Positions 55,866 to 64,000 of a DNA stretch of 64,000 nucleotides are shown piece by piece (the first letter of the stretch is position 1; each line of letters begins with the position of its first letter). The notes under the pieces were generated by a model that was given only the letters and a program-made list of their open reading frames with translations, did not search any database and was not told where the DNA came from. The position numbers and the translations under genes were made by a program. Source of the stretch: Mercenaria mercenaria (taxonomy: Eukaryota > Mollusca > Bivalvia > Venerida > Veneridae). The stretch is from contig NC_069363.1 in NCBI RefSeq assembly GCF_021730395.1, forward strand, positions 45,685,001 through 45,749,000. The letters are read 5' to 3'.

Positions 55866-58352
55866 TCATTTACTTTGGATCGTATCCAAAAGCCTGTTTA
55901 TAAGGCCGACGTCACGTGAGTCTTTGCTCGGTTCATTACGCTGCACTTTGTATCTTACTAATTGCTTCAGTGAAACAAATTTAATACCGTAGCAGTAGCC
56001 ATAATTTTGTGGGTCATAAAATAAGTCCCACTGATTCCTCGTCCCTGTAGCACTGAAATGGTCCTCACCCCATGCTCGCTCCTTTGAAATGGAATTAAAT
56101 TTAAAAGCATGAGCTTGTATATTCATTCCATGATGATTTCCAAGAATAGATTTATCAATGTCGTTTAAAAACAAAAGGTCTACGTCTGTACGTCTACGCA
56201 GCCCAAAATAGCCAAGTACTGTTCCCGAGTCAACCATGATATCAGTCCTACCTATGTATATACCCGGAAGTGTTTTTATTGCTGCAAAAGACAAACGAGT
56301 GGCAATTTCTTTTGCTATAAGTTTACAGTCAGGCGCATTGTTGGCATAATTGAGAAATTGAATGGAATTCGGATTAAGTATCATTTCTGCTAGAACTAGA
56401 TTTTCTTCTGTTGTATCAGGTATATGAGCTGTAGATTTAAATATTTTATCATTGTAAAGCTTTCTTATTTCAAGTTTACATTTAACTAAATCAGTGCTTC
56501 TTTTTGTGTAAACGAATATAAACAAAACATTAAATGTTGAGTGGGTGAATCTTGAAAGCATGTGTTGAATTTTTGCTTCAAGCCATGACTGTTGTCCATA
56601 CATATGAGAAATTAATTGCCGGGCTCCTTCTCTTGTAACTGTTACAGATTTCTCATATGCAATATCATTATCTTTTGAACATCGTTCCTTAACAATCGTT
56701 CGCATTTTCTCATCTTTACTATCATCGTTCGAAAATACTGAAACAATAAAAATCGGTGTATTTAAGTCGGGTAATTTCAACTGAATTCTCATCCATTCCA
56801 ACATAACAAGATCAAAAACGTTTTGTGACATTCCTAAACTTTGAAAGTATCTATATCCGAATCCAGAAATGTGCTTGTACGTGTGTTGTTCAAAACTTGC
56901 TTTCCGTGATAAAACGACTGTAGAAGCTAGTCTATGTGCACCATTACTGATAAACCCATTCTTATCCACTGGAATCTTTGAAATATTAGGATTAAATCCA
57001 AACTTTCTCACAGATTCAATTGTTTTGTGAAATGATGAAATTGAATCAGAGCTGCTTTTCTTCTCTTTACACGTAACTTTTGAATTAAACCCAATGTCCT
57101 TCATTTCACAGCTTTCTTCAAAGCTATTCATTATTTGTAGATGTTTCAAATATGCATCTTTTATTATATCTGGCACTCGTTTTTCAAAAACGTAAAAATA
57201 TGCATAAACCATCTTGACGATCAAGTCGAACCTACCCGCATTAAGGAAATTAGAAGGGTTTTCAGATAGTGTATACGTAGTGTTGTCTACACACTTATTC
57301 ATTTCATGTTTGATACATAAATCTAGCACTATTGCTGCTGAGTTATAAACCTCTCCATTAACTGTCGTCAAAGCAATGTCTTCTCGATGAGCTGACTTTA
57401 TGTGTTTGGAATCAAGCACTTGTACGGTACTGTAGCTTTGTTTGTCTTTAAATGTATATTCAAATATTTCATTCAGTCCATTAACTAGATATTCAGCAAC
57501 TTGTCTCGGAATAAAATGGTTCAAAGCACATTGAAATGGTGTCATATGGCGTGATCTATTTCTGTGTTTACCCGTGTCTACTGAAGATGTGCATTGTCTC
57601 AGCAATATTAAAACAGTATTCTCTTTTTGATCAAAATTACTTGCAACATTAAATGAGTCCAAGTACACATTAAATGAATCTTCTACATGTAAGATCCATT
57701 TTGTAGCATGATTTTTTAGGGCCCATTTGTAGCTTTCTTTAATCACGTTTGGCAATTCTTTAGCGACGTCTACAGTAGGTAATAAAACAACGTTTGATTC
57801 GTTACGAATCCTTTTTGTAACTTCTTCTTCATTTTGTACGTAATTATGAACACGTTCCTTCGTTGCAGATATATTATTTGGTTTGCAGGTGCCAAATATA
57901 CGATTTTCAGGCGGATAGGGACAGTATAGCTCACTAACCACGAAATATACATGTTTATGTCCAGATGCCCAAGTGTTTCGTATTTTCTTACGACGGTCAA
58001 ATGCATTACGGTGACCCACAACAAGTACAACCAAAGACATGTCAATGGCTTTAAAATCATGGTGATGAAAAGCAGCTTTAAAGTCATGGTAAGGAATAGT
58101 AGATTTAAAATCTTGGTGATAAAATGTGTCGGTATTTATACGATTAAACGAGTTTCTAGAGAAAACTAATAGAGCTAATGCAACTACCAAACACGCGCTT
58201 ACTGAGAAAAACAGTTGTTTACGCAACATTCTCAGTTTGCAATGTATCATAAGTTTTTGCATTGACCTTTTCAATTTCATTTTCAAACTTGCATCCTCTA
58301 AGGAAGTGGTGAGGTAAGAGGACTCAGCTATGGTTGACTGCTTCATTTGCAC
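55866..58352 (-). CDS. Intronless 828-aa type II membrane protein: GT31-like domain fused to NTase-like C-terminal half
   Basis: A basic cytosolic tail, then a single membrane anchor (about 47-65: LFFSVSACLVVALALLVF), point to a Golgi type II enzyme. Residues 106-260 look like beta-1,3-galactosyltransferase (GT31): LVVLVVGHRNAFDRRKKIRN, TWASG, and KWILHVEDSFNVYLDSF where GT31 enzymes have DDD. Later GT31 motifs are not evident. Residues about 440-828 differ: IPVDKNGFISNGAHRLAST (460-478) recalls ParB/sulfiredoxin-like N-G-x-HR loops; HIPDTTEENLVLAEMILN (643-660); DSGTVLGYFGLRRRTDVDLL (708-727) resembles a nucleotidyltransferase G-[ST]...D-h-D site; YGYCYGIKFVSLKQL (784-798). I recall this order from bacterial and phage surface-polysaccharide proteins, unverified. 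One uninterrupted frame, no introns. Three short repeats (YHQDFKS, YHDFKA, HHDFKA) lie at 78-102. The function is unknown. Confidence 0.85.
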   Translation of the reverse strand: MQMKQSTIAESSYLTTSLEDASLKMKLKRSMQKLMIHCKLRMLRKQLFFSVSACLVVALALLVFSRNSFNRINTDTFYHQDFKSTIPYHDFKAAFHHHDFKAIDMSLVVLVVGHRNAFDRRKKIRNTWASGHKHVYFVVSELYCPYPPENRIFGTCKPNNISATKERVHNYVQNEEEVTKRIRNESNVVLLPTVDVAKELPNVIKESYKWALKNHATKWILHVEDSFNVYLDSFNVASNFDQKENTVLILLRQCTSSVDTGKHRNRSRHMTPFQCALNHFIPRQVAEYLVNGLNEIFEYTFKDKQSYSTVQVLDSKHIKSAHREDIALTTVNGEVYNSAAIVLDLCIKHEMNKCVDNTTYTLSENPSNFLNAGRFDLIVKMVYAYFYVFEKRVPDIIKDAYLKHLQIMNSFEESCEMKDIGFNSKVTCKEKKSSSDSISSFHKTIESVRKFGFNPNISKIPVDKNGFISNGAHRLASTVVLSRKASFEQHTYKHISGFGYRYFQSLGMSQNVFDLVMLEWMRIQLKLPDLNTPIFIVSVFSNDDSKDEKMRTIVKERCSKDNDIAYEKSVTVTREGARQLISHMYGQQSWLEAKIQHMLSRFTHSTFNVLFIFVYTKRSTDLVKCKLEIRKLYNDKIFKSTAHIPDTTEENLVLAEMILNPNSIQFLNYANNAPDCKLIAKEIATRLSFAAIKTLPGIYIGRTDIMVDSGTVLGYFGLRRRTDVDLLFLNDIDKSILGNHHGMNIQAHAFKFNSISKERAWGEDHFSATGTRNQWDLFYDPQNYGYCYGIKFVSLKQLVRYKVQRNEPSKDSRDVGLINRLLDTIQSK

Positions 58353-58751
58353 TCACATTTCACAAAAATGCAATCCAAGCTTCGAGTGTCCGTCTCACAA
58401 GTGTTTTCATTATACATGTGTTGTTTCGTCTGCATGAAATCTCACTGCCGTCGTAAGACTGTATCTGTATGTCCAATCCATCAACTGCATGTGTTTATAA
58501 CTGTGTCCTTCATTTGTATTTATAGTTAATCTGAAAACAATATCAACACAATTATCTTTAAATATTTTCTTAAAGCAACTATATACTGGGAATATTGTAT
58601 AGTGGTTATTTTGGCGTAGGATTTATTTAGCGACTTCACGGATAGCAGCCTCAATTCGCGGTGTTGACAAATTCGCAAAACGTGAGAATTTATGTTTTAG
58701 GATAAGATGCAGATTAATTTTAACGACTAATCTGAATTTACGAGTGGCATT

Positions 58752-58784
<33 letters not shown>

Positions 58785-59199
58785 TTCGGTAATCACCTCA
58801 CTGTAGAAGAGTATACACGTGATTTGCAGTATACTCGCAATTTCAAGTATACTCACGATTTACAAATATTAGCGAAAATAAAACCATCGGAAATATATAT
58901 AAATGTACAGTATTAAGAAATTGAATCAATCTTTTATCAATATTTTATAACTTTTTGATCTGATTCGCATCATTCTTCCTAGCATAAAACTGCTGTTCTT
59001 GTCACCTTTTGAAGGTGTTTTTACAAGGGAGAAAACGTGTGTTAAACAGTCTTGCATCGACTGTCTTGTGCATCATAAATGTGTATCGATTTTTAGCGGG
59101 ATTTGACGTTGACGTTTAATAACGTTACGTCAGTTCCGGTTTTGTATTTCAAATCTTGTTATATTATGAGACGCCATGATGTAGAGTAATTCTCGGAAT
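58353..59199. other. Upstream region of the 828-aa gene, with (ATC)n microsatellite
   Basis: A run of eleven or so ATC/TCA triplets is at 58748-58784. Several short frames here (including one reading poly-Asp through the microsatellite) are not credible genes. Promoter elements cannot be assigned. Confidence 0.45.
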
Positions 59200-59240
59200 T
59201 TGTCATTTTGATAAAGGCCTTATGGCCGAAACGTTAATAA
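59200..59240 (+). ncRNA. Degenerate hammerhead-like motif
   Basis: TTGATAA (59208-59214), a GGCC-TTAT-GGCC stem and GAAAC (59228-59232) follow the order CUGAUGA - stem II - GAAA of a hammerhead ribozyme, with the first core box altered in two positions. Penelope-like retroelements carry similar motifs with CCGAAACGT. It is probably a retroelement scrap rather than an active ribozyme. Confidence 0.35.
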
Positions 59241-61250
59241 AACTGAGTGAGAACTATATAGTCTTTAAACATTTGATACCCCTTAGGGTAAATACTGTGT
59301 TATACTAGAATGTTTTATTGTATTCACTGATTTTTATTACCTCCCTTTATGATTCTAACTTCAACAGTTCACGTGGATATTAAAAGCCGTGTTTTTTCTA
59401 ACCATGTAAGTAAGCATAACATCTATTTGGAAAACTCTTTCATCTCTTTTTAAAATAAAAATATAAAGCATTACGGACCTTTAAATATTTTCACGGTATC
59501 ATGTAAAGCAACAATTTTATCTTATATAAATAATATTTTTCTCGTAATATGATAAATATATGATAATAAAACCAAGAATAGACAGACAAACAAATAATTT
59601 TGAACAAACTTGAATGCTTCTGAGCAAGTTCGAAGAAAATCTATCATTTGTTCAGTTGGGAACAAGTCGTTTAAGCATATTTTCTATTTTAAGCACTAGT
59701 GAACCTTAAGTTCTGTGAATCAAAATAATTCATAAAGGTCCATACAAAAACGTTCCTGGCCAAGTTAGGTGAACGCCCATCAAATGATTCACGTAACTAT
59801 GGCATACTGAGCAAAACTTCCAACAAGACCCTTGAAGAATGTAGATATTTTTTTAGTTTAAAAAGTAAGTTAATGAATTTTAAACATCGTTTTACTGATC
59901 TGAATGCCTACACAAATATCGGTAAAAATTTTTTACTTTCGTGAAAATTTCATACTTGGATGTGCACGTGCAAATCGTGATTTTGTCATCTGTATTCTTA
60001 AAATTTGGTTGAATTTAATTTTTGAAAAAAAATCAGATCATGTGATCTCGTATTAACTGCATCATCGGGCACTACTAAGTTTTCTTACACTCAGCTAATT
60101 TCATCTGTTCGCGCACAATCAGTACGCGACTTTAAAAAGGATCTACTGATGTATTCTTGAACCATTACACATTCATTCACAGGGTCGCAACCATGTAAAC
60201 AAGCATATCACACAAAATAATTCGTTTTGGTAATTTGATATTTATTACAATTATTGAAATTTATCGGATAACATAAACGGAACACGTCTGTATATTGAAT
60301 AGCGGTACTACTCCCGCACGATAATTTAAACGACAGCATGTTTGTATAATAGTTTGATTGTCATGGTTATAATGCATCGTTGAACTCAGAAGGGTTGTCA
60401 ATGATAGAAGTTAAGTGCATACTGTAATGTTATACAAAAAATATGTTCTGTATTGAAACGTTTTAATGAAGAAAAATCATAATTATCAAACATAATATCG
60501 TTTGAGTTATCGTGCGGGATTTATAGAGTAATTGTATTATGACAGCTATTTGTAGTGTTTTTTTTCCTCAAACCAAACGAGCTACTTCGCGAACGTTAGG
60601 AAACTATTAAATTACCTATATAGCATCATCAGAGGTGTACAATTTTGCACACCTTTTCGCCTTTAACACAATTTGAATTTCATGTTTCGTATTTCTATTT
60701 TATGTTGTTTTTTATTTGTTTAAAACTGAACTTACCGCATTATAACTTCCTTAATAGTGTAACATCGTGAACTATCTAGCACATTTCAATATATGAAGTT
60801 CCGAGTTTTCCGAGCTGAATTCCATATGTCCACAAAAAGAATGTAATTGAAATCAACTGAAATAGATACATGCTTTATCACTCCATATTTCAGTAATATA
60901 AGGTAGTACATTCAACGCGAAACATACCAATCAATAATACTTGTATTGTTAAAGAAGTTATATCACGCTGGAGAAGCGTACACCGGATATAGCTGGAAAA
61001 ACTTTGCTATTGTCGTTTTACTCAACCGCAATCTGACTAAAGTACTTGCTCTTCTAAACGAAGATCTGAGGATGACCCATTCGCATTCATCTTTCAGTAT
61101 ATTTGGATTTCCGAAATTGCTATTTTCATTTTCGCAAATCAATCTTTATTTGAGCCAATCAGACGACTCGTTTCAACAATCATTTTGCTGAATCATCAAA
61201 ATAGCGTCGAATGCCAAAAGGGTGAGAAAAATGTGCAGTTAGTCCGGCTC
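59241..61250. other. Intergenic, nothing recognised
   Basis: AT-rich sequence without conserved frames. The 81-residue frame at 60946-61191 lacks recognisable features and is not called. Confidence 0.35.
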
Positions 61251-61312
61251 GAACCCTGGACCCCAGGCTTCAGGGCGAGTGCCCTACCGACTGAGCTAAA
61301 CGGCTGTCTGAC
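61244..61312 (-). repeat. tRNA-like sequence (probable SINE head or tRNA pseudogene)
   Basis: On the minus strand GCCGTTTAGCTCAGTCGGTA is a good A box and GGGTTCGAGCC a good B box, about 40 bases apart. The anticodon and T stems do not pair correctly, so a working tRNA is unlikely. Confidence 0.5.
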
Positions 61313-61949
61313 ACCTTATGTGACTTAGTCCGTACTGATTTCTCTCAAAACACGAGGGCGTAGTCGCGATGTTGTTGTCATAAGAATTGTAAATATGAAA
61401 AACCCAGGCTAAATATAGATTTTTTTAAACTTCTAGTTTCGCATTCAAAATGTAGTAAGCAAGGCTCTGATTAGCTAGCGGAAGGGTAGTCAGAACGAGG
61501 CTATAAATAGCACGTCTTCATATCCTAAGCGTAGCGTAATTGGAGATGTACTCTAGTCAGATTGACTCAACCGGGGATAAAATGTAATATCAAATGCCAC
61601 GGGGATACCACAGTTTGGTGTAATTTATTTGAAAATACGAGATTCACAGTTTATTGACAAACATTATAATTAATGACTTTGATTATTGATTAATTGATGT
61701 TTTGAATCGTACTATTTTACATTCGGTGATAATGTATGCCTCCTTTTGATCATTTCTATTCTTACCTTTAGAAATATTTCTCCTACGTTTGTCAGCTGTA
61801 TCCGAATATTAATGCATTTTGCAGAAAGAGGTCTCCTTGGCCCACCTGCCCTTCTCCGTTGTGTGTTTAAAATAAAACTTGTTTATGCATATGCCCGCCT
61901 GTGCTTGAAAAAAATGGGATGGTGCACTTTTAGTCTTCCTCTAATTGTG

Positions 61950-62880
61950 TTGTATTGTAATCTTTATTATAGTCTCATCTATGTACAAACAACGTCAGAA
62001 ACATAATATACACTACATCAATACATAGTACATAGCCATTCAATATAGAAGAATTATGAGAGACTTATCACAGTAAATATATCCACATCACATCATATAA
62101 CAGTAAAAGGTATATACAGCATAAAACTGAGGAACAACTGCTAATTGAAGAATAAAAAGTTACTAAAACTAACACAAAGACACTGAAGAAATAATACAAG
62201 CACTAATGCGTGCATTAAGAAATATTTTAGAAAATCAGATATCAACCTCGATCAGATCGAGAGTGAACTAATTAGCAGCTGCTTCTCAGTGGAAATAAAA
62301 CACTTTATAACAATTTAAGTAAATGTGAGCATTATTTACACAAGCTAAAACTACGTCTTTGTAATATGTTAAAACAGGTTTTGGCACATAACCTTCCCAA
62401 ATAAGCATTTGTGAACAGAACCTTAAGTTGATCACTTTTGCACATATTAAGAAAATTATACTCATGAGTAACAGCTTTCTCAAACAGCTCACTTCTAAGA
62501 TCTGAGTACATAACACAGTCTAATATTACATGACTTTCATCTTCCAATACTTTACAGAATGGACATGTACGTTCATTTAATGCTTAATTTTAAAATCTAC
62601 CTGTTTCAATACGTATTGGGGCTACTCCGCATCTAAATTTACTGAATGCGGCTCTATGTCCAAGTGGCAATAACATTTTACAGTAAAGCTCTGGTTCAAA
62701 ATTGATTTTAAAAGTACGATATGTCCTAAGTTTATTACGACCTCTCCCAGATGGACCATTTAAACTATTCACTGACGCTAACCAATCTAATGTAAAGAGC
62801 TGGACGTGTAGCAAAATACCCGACAACAGTGTCGGTGTGCTTTAAATACAACATATAACACAAAGACCAATTAACTACAA
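61950..62880 (-). mobile_element. LINE 3' fragment: C-terminal ORF2 end and 3' UTR
   Basis: Minus-strand frames at 62590-62826 (RGRNKLRTYRTFKINFEPEL, GHRAAFSKFRCGVAPIRIET) and 62332-62580 (ALNERTCPFCKVLEDESHVI, LDCVMYSDLR) match the region after the reverse transcriptase in non-LTR elements, including the C-x2-C ... H-x4-C knuckle. The two pieces are in the same frame, separated by two in-frame stops at 62590-62592 and 62584-62586, so the copy is dead. A 3' UTR runs to about 61950 and ends with AATAAAGATTACAATACA-like sequence on the minus strand. The 5' part, including the RT catalytic core, is missing. Confidence 0.75.
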
Positions 62881-63439
62881 GTCTGCAATGGATAATCACT
62901 TCATAATCGTCTGTGCATCAAGTCATTTCACGACTTGATCTGTTTTAGACAAATCACAAATATCTCCGTCATAGCATGTACATACTTTGCAATAACGATC
63001 GATTCAATTCCGGTTTACTTTGTTGTGTGACTCAAGTTTGAAAAAAAAACCCAAAAAAACCACGCACACCAAATTTCTGACCATTTAATTGTGGCCATGC
63101 TAACTTTGCAACTAGATAGCAAAAGATATATCTATCATTGACAGCTAACTGTAAATGAAAACAATGTGTGTTACCCTGTGTATTCGGACGAATACATCAG
63201 TACAATGCATGAAAAAAAATCATTCTATCGTAAAGACATAAAGTATTTATGTTAATCTCTTTTATGTATATCCGGTGTACGTACCATCACAGTGATTTTA
63301 ACATAATACAGATATATGCTGCTTTTTTGACACATGCGTACCGTTATCATATCTACATGTATTTGTGATTTTAAAAGTACCATTTGCTCAACAGAGTGTG
63401 TGTGGGGGAGGGGGTCATATAGATTTTGTCTTGTCTGTG
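62881..63439. other. Intergenic, nothing recognised
   Basis: Unclassified AT-rich DNA leading into the terminal tandem-core repeat. Confidence 0.35.
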
Positions 63440-63890
63440 CGTGCGTCCGTCCGTCCGAAGTTCCAGGGTTATGGCCCCTGAAATAGTCGAAAATGCATAT
63501 TTTCACATTGTGACGCGCCTTACTCAACAAGTATTTCTCTTTATCATAATAAGAACTTGTGTACCTCCTATTTTTGTTTGGTTCCTCTCTTCCTCCCCCC
63601 ACCCCCTATTTCCAGGGTTATGGCCCCTGAAATAGTAAACAATGTACATTTTCACATTGTAACGCGCCTAGCTCAAGAAGGATTTGATATAAATTGATGA
63701 AAACTTGCACGAGTCTTTGTCATGATATATAAGCTAGTGCACCTCCATTTTTTCGTCTGGCTTCACCCCGTATTTCAAAAGGCATGGCCCCTGAAATAGT
63801 CAAAAATGCACATTTTCACCTAATGACGTGTCTAGATCAATTCATGAAACCTTGCATGAGTCTTTATCATGATATGACTCATTCTCATTT
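63440..63890 (+). repeat. Tandem-core element, ~170-bp units (5' part)
   Basis: TGCGTGCGTCCGTCCGTCCG precedes three units sharing CAGGGTTATGGCCCCTGAAA, TAGTCGAAAATGCA and TTTTCACATTGTGACGCGCC. The same core is in the MUTYH intron insertion at 11.2-11.45 kb. From 63890 to the window end follows a pyrimidine-rich stretch with repeated GACTTCT and TTCCACACTTC words. Confidence 0.65.
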
Positions 63891-64000
63891 CTTACTTACA
63901 GTTTCCACACTTCTAACTTATTGATTTCTGTCTGACTTCTGACTTCTCATTTCCAAATTCCACACTTCGTAATTCCAACTTTCCCGCTTCTGACTTCTAA

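Noticed and set aside
58623-58856. 77-residue minus-strand frame with an Asp run
   Set aside because: The Asp run is the (ATC)n microsatellite; the rest has no protein-like feature.
61244-61312. Minus-strand tRNA gene
   Set aside because: The anticodon stem and T stem mispair; kept only as a tRNA-like repeat.
63252-63602. 116-residue minus-strand frame
   Set aside because: Runs through a tandem-core repeat in antisense; no conserved feature.

Overview
The window looks like an AT-rich, repeat-laden nuclear genome segment from a bivalve mollusc. The evidence is split-gene structure with ordinary GT/AG introns, animal gene families (MUTYH, a Cys-loop nicotinic receptor, an LRAT-domain protein, a type II membrane glycosyltransferase-like protein), tRNA-derived SINEs, and many non-autonomous elements with internal tandem cores of the kind described in clams and oysters (pearl / Helentron-associated type). 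Species cannot be read from the sequence.

Region 1 (1-14.4 kb, + strand): twelve exons of the adenine DNA glycosylase MUTYH, from inside the HhH-GPD domain to the stop codon at 14236. All twelve join in frame and give 380 residues, with the catalytic Asp, the Fe-S cysteines, a zinc-linchpin-like Cys cluster, the NUDIX-like FSH motif and a C-terminal PCNA-binding box. The 5' exons lie before the window. Introns are filled with tandem-core elements, foldback hairpins and divergent repeat fragments. A short zinc-finger-like ORF end (1-171) lies upstream of the first visible exon.

Region 2 (14.4-24.7 kb): no host gene recognised. It holds tandem-core elements, SINE pieces, a nested inverted-repeat element, and a 2.57-kb TA-flanked DNA element (22163-24735) built as three abutting units with inverted ends and carrying a SINE with a 12-bp target-site duplication.

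Region 3 (24.7-28.8 kb): a minus-strand LRAT-domain gene whose last codons and stop lie in the end of that DNA element, followed by a dense cluster of unrelated palindromic foldback elements and a 237-bp MITE with a perfect 9-bp target-site duplication.

Region 4 (28.8-46 kb): gene-poor, with two minus-orientation tandem-core elements (36.4-39.2 kb), a diverged duplication about 4 kb apart, small satellites, one unrecognised candidate exon (39820-40035, minus) and a palindromic MITE.

Region 5 (46-49.1 kb, minus): a two-exon, 421-residue nicotinic-receptor-like subunit with an intact Cys-loop and a cation-type M2, lacking vicinal cysteines. Its intron holds a long hairpin.

Region 6 (49-64 kb): mostly intergenic repeats around one large intronless minus-strand gene (55866-58352, 828 aa). 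It has a Golgi-type membrane anchor, a GT31-like domain with an altered acidic triad, and a long C-terminal half resembling prokaryotic or phage surface-polysaccharide proteins with a nucleotidyltransferase-like motif. This fusion is the most unusual gene here. A degraded LINE (minus, about 61.95-62.88 kb) and another tandem-core repeat close the window. The genes appear functionally independent of one another.
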